Assembly: GCA_949358305.1 (NCBI GenBank) | Contig: OX442319.1 | Span: forward strand, 10,974,001 to 11,038,000 | Length of the DNA stretch: 64,000 nt | Source: Strigamia acuminata | Taxonomy: Eukaryota > Arthropoda > Chilopoda > Geophilomorpha > Linotaeniidae | Direction of reading: 5' to 3' | In this document: piece by piece, positions 1 to 12,526 of the stretch | Layout of the letters: every line of letters starts with the position of its first letter | Position numbering within the stretch: the stretch's first letter is position 1 | Position numbers and translations under genes: made by a program | The notes under the pieces: generated by a model | Database searches by the model: none | Seen by the model: the letters and a program-made list of their open reading frames with translations, nothing else | Told to the model about the DNA's origin: nothing

Positions 1-544
1 ATTGATTTTGTTGCCAGCCTTAGATATCGAACAAATTTGGTTAAGCAGTGAATGCGACCATTTTTATAGTTACTACATAAAACACATTTAATTACTAAAA
101 ATGCCATATGCTAATGTCTCCATCACAATCACCAAGAAAATCTTTACATATTAAATATGACATCTTAGGAATATTGTCCAACTCAAGATTCCAATTCGTT
201 TTTAACTATCGGGAATAGAGCGTTATTGCATGAAAATGCACATACTGATAATATAAAGAAAAACAGGAAAAACACACAAGGAAAATTTTAAAAACATCTT
301 TGAAGTAAATAATTATTCTATTAATGTACACTACACTGAACGTAATTGCCAACAATGCAAATGATGTTATTACCTCAAGATACACGTTTTGTGCTGACTG
401 ATGTGAAATTTAAACTGTAAAAACACAGTTGCTATATTTATATGCATAATTGACAAAGTGAAGGAATGCAACTACACGTAATTTTGAGTATTTCGTCTTT
501 GCTTTCTGAATCTTTTGCTGAATCATGTTGAAGTGGTTGCACTC
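1..544. other. 3' flank of IR1 (start of tandem unit 1)
   Basis: No gene is visible. The first bases (ATTGATTTTGTTGCCAGCC) recur at 6197 and, with changes, at 12299. They mark the left end of a roughly 6.1-kb tandem unit that carries one IR gene. Much of the stretch is alignable by eye with 7600-8036 and 14040-14531, the 3' flanks of IR2 and IR3. Confidence 0.6.
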
Positions 545-3500
545 TCAAGTTAATTTTGGGTTGACTGTTTTTCTCCGAATTGTTACGTGTTGAGAAGGGG
601 ATTTTAAAACTGTCGTCACGGCGTAAGGCATGTGTGGATGGTGACGAACTGTTACGAGGTTGGATGGGTGCAATTGGTGGGAATGAAGCAGCACCCGCTT
701 CCTGGTCGAAGGATGTACAGTACGACGTTTAATTATAGAAGAACATTTGTAGAATAATAATTCCACAATCAAGGTTGCTACTGACAATAAAAGTCCAACA
801 GCAAGACAAGCAAAAGCTGAAATGATCTCATGTAAATTGACGGGCTCGACTACAGCATCATTTTTTTTCAAACATATTTCCGGTTCGTGAATTTCAGATA
901 TCCTGGTCAGGATTCCCGTTTCTTTTAACGTCAAAAATCTGAAAGAATGATGGAATTTATTGTGATTATGTGTGAAAATAAGTTATTTTTTACTGTGCAG
1001 CAGGGTTGTGTGTTAATTACTGTATTAGTCGGTTTACAAAAGAAAAGAGAGAAAAAAGCATACTTTTGATTAAATATCTCCGCGTATTTAGATCGTTTTT
1101 GAAATATCAAATAATGCCATACAGGTACAGGAATTTTTATAAAATTAAGTCCACAAATATTTCCATATCTGAACTGCAGAATGTTATAAGCGTGAAGGAT
1201 GGCATTGTTATGGAGCGAAAGTGCGTTATATCCGTCACGAAACCTAAATCTTTTAGTTTTCTGAAAACGGTGCCACACCTTTGACGTCAAATCAGTACCT
1301 TCAGCCTGGAATTGCAAGAATTTTTTAGCAAATTAATGAGATAATGCAGTAATAATAATGTTATTGAAAATAATTTCATATTACCCCAATCGTTCGGTAT
1401 AATGGGGTTCCAGTGATACCATATAATTTAACTTGATCATCTGAAAGTATATCCTCGATGCTGTTGTACTTCTCATGAGTTGTAGTGACAGTTAACGATG
1501 TGTACAAGACAGCATTGTAACTCAAAAATAACATCATAACCAAGAAATTTCTTGCGTAAGTTATCAGAAGAACTGTGGCAAAAAGATCGACTCGAGTCAG
1601 ATAAGCTACACTACAATTGTAGAATAATTGTTAAAGTTAGTAATATTGTGCTAATTATTAAATTCTAGCCTAATTACTAACTTTACAAATTATACATGTG
1701 TATTTATTGTCATAATGATATACGGTATTTTTTTTTAAATTAAATAGTTGTAACCTGAGGTTGATGTGGAGATTTTTCTTCGGTTTCTCATAATCAAATT
1801 TAAAGTGAAATTGATTATCGTATATGCAGCACAAATGCAAAACCAAACAGACGAGGAGAATGGTTTCAGAAATGTCATCCATAAATATTCTTCTACATTA
1901 GTATTTTGTCTGATAACAACTCCCCAAGCCGTTCTTTGAAGCGGAAAAACTGACGGTTCACACTGCAGTAAGAGTCCTGCAGTAAATGCTGATATTGAGA
2001 GCAGCCAATCAATTTGCTGAATAAAACGAAATAAAATAGAACAGATAAATGAATGAATGAAAAAATATACTGTATATTATAATGTAGAACTTTACTTTAT
2101 AAGGTGTTCTCTTAGCCATAAATGTTGAACTGCAAAGATTGAATAAGTTTGGTCATTAATCATGTGGGAATTATTCAAACATTCTTGCCAAAGTCCTGTC
2201 CATCGTACATTACGAGTGCATCATAAAAACGTCCGAAGAACATTACGAGCAAACGTCCATAGGACTATAGGATCACTTCATCGAATCCCATTTCATCGGA
2301 TTCTTAATTCTTTACTTTTGTGAATATGGGGGGTCATGTAATTCAGCGTTTTATGTTTTCAGCATTGTTGCATTTCAGAGCAGGCTCCCCGGCAGGCTCC
2401 CCAGCAGCCACTTAGGTGGCTTACAACAAACTGTAAAAATTTTTGCTAAAGAAATGATGCGGAGCTGTGTCGATTATAATGACACAAGGGGCTTGTGTTT
2501 CATCTGAGAAGCTGTAAATTCCGATGCTGACTGCAAAATTTTTGAAAATTTTCTTATCCCAACAGCTGAAGATCAGTCGTTTGCCTGAACCTATGGTAAT
2601 AGATTTTGCTACAAAAACTCACGTGTAAAGAGCCATGTAAATATGACATAATGGTCTTAGTATCACATGAACTGATCGTGGGATCATCTTATAATGAATC
2701 TGTAGGCATGTCACTAAGTATTAAAAATAATTATTCCAAACTTTTTGAACATGATTTTCGTTATTCCAAACTTTTTGAACATGATTTTCGTTATTCCAAA
2801 GTTTTTGAACATGATTTTTGTTATTCCAAACTTTTTGAACATGATTTTCGTTATTCCAAACTTTTTGAACATGATTTTCGTTATTCCAAAGTTTTTGAAC
2901 ATGATTTTTGTTATTCCAAACTTTTTGAACATGATTTTCGTAATTCCAAACTTTTTGAACATGATTTACGTTATTCCAAACTTTTTGAACAATAGTGTTG
3001 TATTCAAAAGCAGATTACTAGAAAACTATGTATCCTACAGTGGTATTTTTTTGCTCAATCTAGAACTAAATTAAGCTTATGTCTCTTTTGGGAATATTTT
3101 CATTTATTTTAGTGAGAGCTTTCCAGCAATGCCAAAATGCCTTCAAACAATAATGTGCTCATAAAAATTTGGATCATTCCAAACTTTCTGAACTGACTGT
3201 ACAATCATGATTTTGCTTCATTTTACTAGCAAAATCCGAATTAAATGATTTTTTTGATGTGAAGCAAAACTTTATTCTATGTGCAAATTCCTCAATTTTT
3301 GTTTTATTTTTCTTTCAATTAGAATAAATATTTGTTTTATGACAAAAACAATGTGAAATGGTATTTTTTCACACATCTCTCACATAATTTTGACATACTT
3401 GTACATGCACCTTTTTTAAAATAGACCACAAATTTATGGTATAAAATAAATGTAATTTCAGGTCACGTCAAAACTTACTCCAGATATTTTGTTGAATAAA

Positions 3501-4747
3501 TAATATGATTGCAAACGTCGATTGAAACCTATATAAGAACAGTTTAGTAAATAATTTAAATCTAATTTTTTTTCAGTACCTGGAATATACCGGTACTAGT
3601 AGATTTTTCAGAGCAGCAGATGCTAACTTTAGGTTTTTGCATAGAAATATTTTTCTTTAAAATGATGTCAAATTGACACTTCTCTGGCAATTTACACTTT
3701 ATATTTAAGTTTGTTTTAGTGTAATAATTTATATTTTTGTTAGATGAACCCTCGAGTGTTTGGTAAGCCAATGAAAACAGGGTGAATTTCTACAAATAAT
3801 TATTCTTATGACTTATGCTGTAAGTAAATCATAAAACTCTCCTTCTTACATCACTATGTTCAGAATATACTAAAACATACACTTGATTTTGCTTGAATAT
3901 AATCCGATCTTGTATATATTGAAGCATATTAGATCTTTCCCTTAGAATGGTTGTGTCATTCGTGTAAAATAAGATTTTCTTATTTTCAATATTCTTAAAA
4001 GTAAGAGGCATTTTGAAGAAAAAATTAATTATGGCAAAGAAAAAGAATAATAAGGGTAATATTTTTTTTACCTCTATTTTATTACGACGGAATATGTTAA
4101 GCAAGTATGACATATTATTCACCCAGATCACGATTAGTTGGTAAGGACTAAAATCATCATCCATTTCCATTTGCAAGATTGACTTCGATGCTACTTCAAT
4201 TTTACCAAGCCAATGATTACGGATCAATTTCACCAAACAGTTTGCGTCTGAAATTCATTAACTTTTAGCACGATGGATGAAGAAAAGAAATTTGGGAATT
4301 AATCCATATCAATCAACATTAGGAATTATTGAATTGATTAGTCATTCCCTTCCTTCTTTTCTAAATTACTGCATTGAGTAAAATATGAGCTTAGATACCA
4401 GAAAAAATTCCATAAATGATCAATATTCTTCTTGTGTTTAGTATTTGTGCAATGTTAGCTACTTGCGAAATGTGTTGATCATTACATTGAGAAATAGATG
4501 ATTTGTATAATACACTGTTTCTTCCGCCTTTAAAAATGAGAGAATGTTGTATTAGAGTTGGTAATTTGAGCAGAAAACCTTAAAAATGGTTAAATTCTAA
4601 ATTTCTGTTTAATTAATAATTCTACCTCTTTGGAGTAATGCAATAGACAAATAAGTTTAAAAAATATTTACTTGTTAAATCACTTGGTGTTGCATCAGTA
4701 TTTGCAAATAATATTATCGTAAAAACAGAAGAAAGTATATTTTCCAT
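545..4747 (-). CDS. IR1: divergent ionotropic receptor (chemosensory), 10 exons, intact
   Basis: This is an ionotropic receptor: a variant ionotropic glutamate receptor forming a ligand-gated cation channel in sensory-neuron membranes. The exons, read on the minus strand, are 4672-4747, 4072-4247, 3850-3993, 3580-3789, 3479-3528, 2096-2129, 1755-2016, 1385-1605, 1064-1305 and 545-938. They sum to 1809 nt, giving 602 aa without a stop, and all introns have GT/AG ends. Exon 1 encodes a signal peptide (MENIL then a hydrophobic run). TM1 lies near residues 286-306, after the motif FLKPFSSSVW. TM2/TM3 are near 325-360, including LFLSYNAVLYTS, the position of SYTANLAAF in iGluRs. S2 follows in exons 8-10 and TM4 is near 512-535. 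The length fits divergent IRs, which lack a large amino-terminal domain. The acceptor of exon 3 is the least certain; TTTTAAG is used here because the one used in its paralogues is mutated. The ligand is unknown. Confidence 0.85.
2380..2715. repeat. interspersed segment shared with 18172-18460
   Basis: A stretch in IR1 intron 5 (from the run GTAAAAATTTTTGCTAAAG to the end of the segment before the minisatellite) is nearly identical to 18172-18460 in IR3 intron 5. In IR3 the same sequence is split by a 1.03-kb TIR element, so IR1 preserves the empty site. Confidence 0.7.
2731..2990. repeat. 30-bp minisatellite in IR1 intron 5
   Basis: Eight full and one partial copies of a 30-bp unit (TTATTCCAAACTTTTTGAAC plus ATGATTTTCG) stand in tandem. 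Units 3 and 6 share the same variants (AAAG for AAAC, TTTTTG for TTTTCG), so there is a 90-bp higher-order period. A lone degenerate unit lies near 3171. Open frames on both strands through this array come from the 30-bp period, which is a multiple of three, and are not genes. Confidence 0.9.
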
Positions 4748-6196
4748 AATTTTTGTAATAGATAAAACGTAATAAATCTTTTATTCCTAAAGAGTGAGGA
4801 GTGACCTGTGGATATTTAATTATTTTAGAGACAGGCAGCTAAGCGTGAATTAAAATTTAAAAAAAAAGTTGAATTAAAATTTCAGACAACATGCTTTGTA
4901 AAAAGAATTAAAACATTTCTTAAAATATATATTTAGTGCAAATAAATGCAAATAAGAGTAACTCTTACTTGAGTAATGCAATGTTGCTTCTGCTGCACTG
5001 CAGAAATACGATAATAATGATGAAATAAACTGTAAGAAAAATATACATTTACATGACTATCGCAGAAATTAAAGATTTTATCGCATGTTTTCACTGTGCA
5101 TGATTAGTTTCTCGCGTGTCAGGTTTCCAAGATTTTAATTAAAAACTAAATACAACATCGATTTCCGTAATTCTTACTTGAGTAACGGAATGTTGCTTCT
5201 GCTGCAGGAGAGGAAATACGATAATAATGATAAAATAAACTGTTAGCAAAAGACACATTTAGATGACTATCCCAGAAATTAAAGATTTTATCGCATGTTT
5301 TCACTGTGCATGATTAGTTTCTCACGTGAAAGGTTTCAATTAAAAACTAAGTACGTCTATTTTCGTCCTTTTCAAGGTCTTTGCTCAATCAATACAATAC
5401 AGCAATATTTTTTCCTGCAGTAAACTTGCGCTTTATATCAAATAACATGTCGACATACTTTGCCAATTTTCATGTGTTTTCTTCGCTGCAATAAACGTAT
5501 TGCAGTCAATCACGGAATCGAGATATGGCTAAAAAAGGGACTTTTGGGGCAAATTTAGTCAGTGAAAAAAAGAGGTTTTTTTGATAACTTGACAATGGTG
5601 CATGCTATGAATAAATGGAATTAAATTCCCGGGCTCATTTCTGATCGGATGGGCTAGTTTTTCCGGCCAAAAACGAGCCCCTGCAACTTTCTATGCATGT
5701 GGCACATAAGGCACATACAGTTGAAGTTGCCCAGAAAACCATCAGGTACATCCTGGTGGCCGGGAAAGTCGGCAAACCGATCTTACTTGATTTTAATTTA
5801 TTTGGTAGTTGAAAGATTAAATATTGTACTGGTGTATTGCAAATTAAAGTACAATTTAACAGAAATTTTTTAAGAGTGGTTCAAAATGTATGATTTTCAA
5901 CCCTGTTTGAATGGAGACACCAGAATAAGATAATGTATCAACAGCCAATATTTGTTTACATTTTTAGTTGTGTCAGTTAGGAGTAGTCGTCCTTGGTACG
6001 ATCTTGACACTGCACAAAAAAGAAAATGCGGAAAACATTTGCTGAGAAATATCAATATTCACTCCAAAATTCAGAAATTATTGATTTGCATCGCATGTGG
6101 GTAGCGCTTAGCTTACTAATTTAAAACATGAAAAGAGATTAATAATTCAGGCTGGCAATTTATTTTCAAGGTAATATACCTTGAAAATAAATTGAA
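4748..6196. other. IR1 upstream region with relic capsid-like promoter
   Basis: This is the 5' flank of IR1, with an imperfect internal duplication of about 170 bp (near 4960-5150 and 5170-5350). The right part resembles the promoter of the plus-strand capsid-like family but has no coding region after it. Instead there is a short open stretch starting ATGGCTAAAAAA near 5525, which differs in length from its copy near 12023. A perfect hairpin (arms AATTTATTTTCAAGGTA and its complement) lies around 6156-6192 at the unit boundary. Confidence 0.5.
5486..5505 (+). promoter_or_regulatory. palindromic CTGCAAT-N6-ATTGCAG element, unit 1
   Basis: This is a perfect 7-bp inverted repeat with a 6-bp spacer, followed by CAATCACGG. 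The same element recurs at 11984-12003, 36459-36478, 42198-42217 and, diverged, near 42440, each time between an IR 5' end and a plus-strand capsid-like gene or its remnant. Conservation in copies whose downstream gene is lost suggests shared ancestry, and possibly a regulatory role. That role is inferred. Confidence 0.5.
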
Positions 6197-6696
6197 ATTG
6201 ATTTTGTTGCCAGCCTTAGATATCGAACGAATTTGCTTAAGCAGTGAATGCGACCATTTTTATAGTTACTAGATAAAACACATTTAATTTATAAAAATGC
6301 CACATGCTAATTGTTACCAAATAATCGTCGCAATGTTGGTGATAAATGAGGAAAACTTCGGTTTTCAGTTGCTGCATAAATTGGCCAAAAAGGCCGCTAC
6401 CTTTATTAACGTGAAAAGTGAAGAGGAAACATCTACAGAACAAATCCTTTGTACATTTGATAAAACAGGTAAAGCAACATAGAATAAATCTGTAAATAAT
6501 ACGGCAATGTATTGGTGCCAATTGCAAAACTTTATACAATCAGATATTCACTTGAAGTAACAACATCAAATACATTGCAATGAAGTTTGCAAAACACTAA
6601 AAAGCACAAATTGCGAAAAACGACATCACACACACAATTGAACACTTTGAGCCATTTAAACGCAATACCAAACATTTTAGCAATTACACATCATTA

Positions 6697-7503
6697 GGAG
6701 GTTTCATTAATTAAGCAATTTTGTAATTTTGCAACTTTAGCAATTTTGCACTTTTGGATTTGTCACATGGTATCAGTTCCACCAATCATGCAAAAACACA
6801 AAACAGAAAAAATACACAATCACAAAATCAAAGGTAGTTTTGCTATTTTGGCAAAATGACAGCAGCCAAGCTCAATCCAAGTGTCCATCACAAATTGTGA
6901 TTAACATTTTGCAATTTTGCAATTATTTAAATAGTCACATGACTTCCTATCCACCATATTGGGTTTTAGTAATATCCAACCAATTTTAAAATGTGATGCA
7001 AAATAACTAGTTCTATTTGTGTGATGAAACAAATTTTTTTTTAATAAGGTGCATTTTAATAAATATAAGTTTCACAGATTGCACCAGAGCCATTAATTGA
7101 GTTTCCTAGCTGTTATACAGTCATGGATGCATCAGCAGATTGATGATATACACGGATAAAAGTTGGCCACTTAGATAGAGCATGCACGCTGGGATTCCTC
7201 CATTTTATTTTGAGTTTCACAAGCCTCAAAATCACTTCTTATCAAAATCACAAAAACTACCTTTTAGATGTTTTTGTGATTTTGTGTTTTCACTCTCTTG
7301 TACTTTAGTGAATGTGAATGTGATTGGTAGAACAGATATCACATGGCAATACTCAAAAATCACAAAGTTGTCCAGATCACACAATTGCAAAATTGTCTGG
7401 GTTAATTCAAAGTAATCCCATTTTTGGAGGCATAAAAAAATAATGATTTTGTGATTAATGCAAAATCACAAAATTGCAAAATCATTCATATAATGAAACC
7501 CCC
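6697..7503. mobile_element. TIR element with GCAAAATT-rich subterminal repeats (MITE)
   Basis: The ends are inverted: GG(A/G)GGTTTCATTA on the left and its complement on the right, flanked by TA on both sides. The interior is packed with runs such as AATTTTGC and CACAAAATTGC in both orientations. No transposase frame is seen. TA duplication suggests a Tc1/mariner-type origin, but a 2-bp duplication is weak evidence. Confidence 0.55.
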
Positions 7504-8036
7504 TATTGACGCACTAAACCTTAAACGTGCGCTTTACCAAACACGCAAATAGCAATGCGCACATTCACCAAATGAAACAACATAAGTCGATCATCTGCAA
7601 CACTAATGTCTCCATCACAATCACCAAGAAAATCTTTACATTTTAAATACGACATCTTAGAAATATTGTCCAACTCAAGATTCCAATTCGTTTTTAACTA
7701 TCGCTAGCTTAAGAGGGAATAGAGCATGATTGCATGAAAAGTCACGTACTAATAATATAAAGAAAAACAGGAAAAAAACACAAGGAAATTTTAAAAACAT
7801 CTTTGAAGTAAATAATTATTCTATTACGGTACACAGAACTGCCAACAATGCAAATGATGTTATTATCTCAAGATACACGTTTTGTGTTGACTGATGTGAA
7901 TTTTAAACTGTAAAACACAGTTGCTATATTTAAATGCATAATTGACAAAGTGAAGGAATGCAAATACGCGTAATTTTGAGTATTTCGTCTTTGCTTTCTG
8001 AATATTTTGCTGAATCATGTTGAAGTGGTTGCACTC
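7504..8036. other. 3' flank of IR2
   Basis: Non-coding sequence, alignable with the 3' flanks of IR1 (100-544) and IR3 (14040-14531). No gene is seen. Confidence 0.5.
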
Positions 8037-11000
8037 TCAAGTTAATTTTGGGTTGACTGTTTTTCTCCGAATTGTTACGTGGTGAGAAGGGGATTTTAAA
8101 ACTGTCTTCATGGCGTAAGGCATGTGTGGATGGTGACGAACTGTTACGAGGTTGGATGGGTGCAATTGGTGGGAATGAAGCAGCACCCGCTTCCTGGTCG
8201 AAGGATGTACAGTACGACGTTTAATTATAGAAACACATTTGTGGAATAATAATTCCACAATCAAGGTTGCTACTGACAATAAAAGTCCAACAGCGAGACA
8301 AGCAAAAGCTGAAATGATCTCATGTAAATGGACGGGCTCGACTACAGCATCATTTTTTTTCAAACATATTTCAGGTTGGTGAATTTCAATTATCCTGGAC
8401 AGGATTCCCGTTTCTTTTAACTTCAAAAATCTGAAAGAATGTTTAAATTTTATTGTGATTATGTGTAAAAATAAGTTATTTTTTTTTACTGTGCAGCAGG
8501 GTTGTGTGCAAATTAAGTTTTGTGATATTTATTAGTCGGTTTACAAAAGAAAATAAAGAGAAAAAGCATACTTTTGATTAAATATCTCCATGTGTTTAGA
8601 TCGTTTTTGAAATGTCAAATAATGCCATACAGGTATAGGAATTTTTATAAAACTAAGTCCACAAATATTTCCGTATATGAACTGCAGAATGTTATAGCCT
8701 TGAAGGATGGCATTGTTATGAAATGAAAGTGCGTTATATCCGTCCTGGAATGAAAATCTTTTAGTTTTCTGAAACCGGCGCCACACCTTTAACGTAAAAT
8801 CACTATCTGCAACCTGGATTTGCAAGAATGTTTTAGCAAATTAATGAGATAATGCAGTGATAATAATGTTATTGAAAATAATTTCATATTACCCGAATCG
8901 AATTGTATAATGTGGTTCCAGTGATACCATATAATTTAACTTGATCATCTGAAAGTATATCCTCGATGCTGTTGTACTTCTCATGAGTTGGAGGGACAGC
9001 TAACAATGTGTACAAGACAGCATTGTAACTCAAGAATAACATCATAACCAAGATATTTCTTGTGTACGTTATCAGAAGAACTGTGGCAAAAAGATCGAGT
9101 CTAGTCAATAATGATATACGGTATATTTGTTTTAAATTAAATAGTTGTAACCTGAGGTTGATGTGGAGATTTTTCTTCGGTTTCTCATAATCAAACTTAA
9201 AGTGGAATTGATTATCGTATATGTAGCACAAATGCAAAACCACACGGACGAGGAGAATGGTTTCAGAAATGTCATCCATAAATATTCTTCTAAATTAGTA
9301 TTTTGTCTGATAACAACTCCCCAAGTAGTTCTTAGAAGCGGAAAAACTGACGGTTCACTCGTTTTTAAGTATTTTGCAAGAAATCCTCCAATGTTGAGAT
9401 TCCAATCAATTTGCTGAATATAACGAAATAAAATAGAACAGATAAATGAATGAATGAAATAATATATACTCTATAATATAATGTAGAACTTTACATTGTA
9501 AGATGTTCTTCTACTACCGGTAGTATTCATAAATGTTGGACTGCAAAGATTGAATAAGTTTGGTCATTAATCATGTGGGAATTATTCAAACATTCCCGCC
9601 AAAGTCCCGTCCATCGTACGTTACGATTGCATCATAAAAACATCCGCCGAACATAGAACGTAACCGGGTCGGATCACTTCATCGAATCCCATTTCATCGG
9701 ATTCTTAATTCTTTACTTTCGGGAATATGGGGGACGTTTCATCGAATTTTTTGGTTGTCGTCGGGGCTGTTATTATTATTATTTATTCGTGCGCACTCCA
9801 AGGGAGTAAAAATTATTCGCATGGTTTCGTTGTTAGGTTAGGTTAGGTAAGGTAAGGTCAGGTCAGGTCACGTTAGGTTTCTCAATTCCTCAATTTGTTT
9901 TATTTTTCATTCAATTACTCTGTAGAATTTAGAATAAATATTTGTTTTATGCAAAAACAATGTGAAATGTTTTTTTTTCACACATCTATCACATAATTTT
10001 GACACATACATGCTCCTTTTTTAGCAAAACCAAAAAAAAGGGCTGAGGCCAAACTTTATTCGCTGACTGCAATTAATACAAAGATTTGCGTACTATTTGG
10101 AAGCGCAACACTTGGTGCATGTCTGCCTGCTACTTTGTTTTATCATACAAGTATTATGTCCTCGGCAATAAAAATAGACCACAAATTTACGGTATAAAAT
10201 AAATGTGATTTCAGGTCACTTCAAAACTTACTGCAGATATTTTGTTGAATAAGTAATATGATAGTAAACGTCGAGTGAAATAACCTATATGAGAACAGTT
10301 TAGTAAATAATTTAAATCTAATTTTTTTCAGTACCTGGAGTGTATTTGTAGTGTTTCCGGAGTTATTAAAACAGCAAACGGTAACATTTGGTTTTTGCAT
10401 AGAAATATTTTGCTTAAAAATGATGTCAAATTGACACTTCTCTGGCAATTTACACTTTATATTTAAGTTTGTTTTAGTGTAATAATTTATATTTTTCTTA
10501 GTTGGATCCTGAAGTGTTTGGTAAGCCAATGAAAACAGGGTAAAATTCTACAAATAAATATTTCTATAACTTTTTCTGCTGTAAGTAAATCATAAAACGT
10601 TCCTTCTTACATCACTATGTTCTGAATATATTAAAACGTAAACTTGATTTTGCTTGAGTATAATGAAATCTTGTATATATTGAAGCATATTAGATATTTC
10701 CTTTAGAATGGTTGTGTCATTCGTGTAAAATAAGATTTTTTTATTTTCAATATTCATAAAAGTCTTGAAGATGTACAATGCGAAGAAAAAAAAATTAATT
10801 ATGGCAAAGAAAAAGAATAATAAGGGTAATATTTTTTACTTGTATTTTGCCTTTAGAGAATTTTTTAAGCAAGTATGACATATTATTCACCCAGATCACG
10901 ATTAGTTGGTAAGGACTAAAATTAACATACTGCTGGTAATCCATTTCCATTTGAAAGATTGACTTGGTTGCTACTTCAATTTTACCAATCCAATGATTAT

Positions 11001-11430
11001 GGATCAATTTCACCAAACAATTTGAATCTGAAATTCATTAACTTTTAGCATGATGAATGAAGAAAAGAAAGTTGGGAATTAATCCATATCAATCAACATT
11101 ACAAATTATTAAATTGATTAGTCATTCCCTTCCTTCTTTTCTAAATTACTGATTTGAGTAAAATATGAGCAGAGATACCAGAAAGATTTCCATAAAGGAT
11201 GAATATTCTTCTTATGTTTAGTATTTGTGCAATGTTAGCTACTTGCGAAATATGTTGATCATTACATGGAGAAATAGATGAATTGTGTAATAAACTGTTT
11301 CTTCCGCCTTTAAAAATTAGAGAAATTAGAGTTGGTAAAATATTTACTTGTTAAATCACTTACTTGTTAGTGTTGTATCAGTATTTGCAAATAATATTAT
11401 CATAAAAACAGAATAGAGTATATTTTCCAT
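8037..11430 (-). pseudogene. IR2: ionotropic receptor with deleted intron-7 acceptor
   Basis: This paralogue of IR1 has the same exon plan: 11364-11430, 10840-11027, 10611-10763, 10335-10547, 10232-10284, 9495-9540, 9152-9413, an exon 8 ending at 8893, then 8572-8813 and 8037-8430. Nine exons keep the phases of IR1, including FLKPFSSSVW in the TM1 exon and the TM4 exon. The lesion is between TM1 and exon 8. About 110 bp present in IR1 (1600-1710) are missing, including the conserved TGTAG acceptor, leaving an intron of about 50 nt. The only nearby acceptor (exon start near 9100) gives a 208-nt exon, which is out of frame, and reading through the intron meets a stop. It is probably non-functional unless an unrecognised acceptor is used. 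Confidence 0.75.
9832..9879. repeat. degenerate TTAGG-like tandem run
   Basis: A short run of TTAGG/AAGG/CAGG pentamers (GTTAGGTTAGGTTAGGTAAGG and so on) lies within IR2 intron 5. It resembles the arthropod telomere motif but is short, degenerate and interstitial, so it is not a telomere. Such GGTTA runs are common in insect genomes. Confidence 0.6.
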
Positions 11431-12522
11431 AATTTTTGTACTAAATTCAAAAGATAAAACGTAATAAATTTTTTATTCCTAAATAGTGAGGAGTGATCTG
11501 TGGATATTTAATTATATTAGAGACAGGCAGCTAAGCGTGAATTAAAATGTAAAAAAAAGTGAAATTAAAATTTCAGACAACATGCTTTGTAAAAACATTT
11601 AAAACATTTCTTAAAATATATATTTAGTGCAAATAAATGTAAATAAAAGTAATTCTTACCAGAGTAACGCAATGTTGCTTCTGCCGCACTGCAGGATCAA
11701 GAGAGGAAATAGGATATTAATGACAAAATAAACTGTTAGAAAAATAAACATTTACAAGACTATCCCAGAAATTAAAGATTTTATCGCATGTTTTCACTGT
11801 AGATGATTAGTTTCTCACGTGAAAGGTTTCAATTAAAAACTAACAAGTAAGTACAACGACGATTTCCGACCTTTTCAAGGTCTTTGCTCAATCAATACAG
11901 CAATCTTTTTTCCTGCAGTAAACTTGCGCTTTGTCTCAAATAACATTTCGACATACTTTACCAATTTTCATGTGTTTTCTTCGCTGCAATAAACGTATTG
12001 CAGTCAAATACGGAATCGAGATATGGCTAAAAAACGGACTTTTGGGGCAAATTTAGGCAGTGAGAAAAAGAGGTTTTTTGATAACTTGACAATGGTGCAT
12101 GCTATGAATAAATGGAATTAGATTCCTGGGCTCGTTTCTGACCGATTGATTTGCATCGCATGTGGGTAGCGTATGATTAGCTTACTAATTTAAAACATGA
12201 ATAGAGATTAATAATTCTGGCTGGCAATTTATTTTCAAGATGGTAATTACAAATTTGAGAGGTAAAATGTGTCATTATTTACCATGAGAATAAATTGAAA
12301 TTAATTTTGTTGCCAGACTTCGATTTCGAACGAATTTATTTAAGCGGTGAATACAACCATTTTTACAGTTACTAGATAAAACACATTTAATTACTAAAAA
12401 TGCCTCATGCCGCTGTCTTCTTCTCAAGAGTGTGAGTTAAGCGGTCAGGCATGTTTGTTTATATTCCTACTCGAAGAATTGACCTGAGTTCTATTGAAGG
12501 AAGTAAAGTAGTTTCAGCTGAA
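11431..12522. other. IR2 upstream region and unit-3 start
   Basis: Non-coding flank parallel to 4748-6196. It carries the same relic promoter (palindrome at 11984-12003) and the same orphan short frame starting ATGGCTAAAAAA near 12023, here ending in a stop after about 32 codons. The unit boundary repeat (AATTTTGTTGCCAGACTTCG) is at about 12301. Confidence 0.5.
11984..12003 (+). promoter_or_regulatory. palindromic CTGCAAT-N6-ATTGCAG element, unit 2
   Basis: Same element as at 5486-5505 (CTGCAATAAACGTATTGCAG), with the same flanks (TTTTCTTCG before, TCAA after). The capsid-like coding region is missing downstream. Confidence 0.5.
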
Positions 12523-12526
12523 GTTT

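Noticed and set aside
1670-1882. Frame beginning MDDISETILLV (and its copies near 8884, 15661, 55592)
   Set aside because: It is the alternative frame of the TM1 exon. The true frame (WMTFLKPFSSSVW) matches iGluR topology and the splice phases.
2606-3074. Open frames with decapeptide repeats on both strands
   Set aside because: A 30-bp tandem repeat without stops keeps several frames open. It lies inside an IR1 intron.
9832-9879. Telomere
   Set aside because: TTAGG units are few, degenerate and internal to an IR intron. The locus continues normally on both sides.
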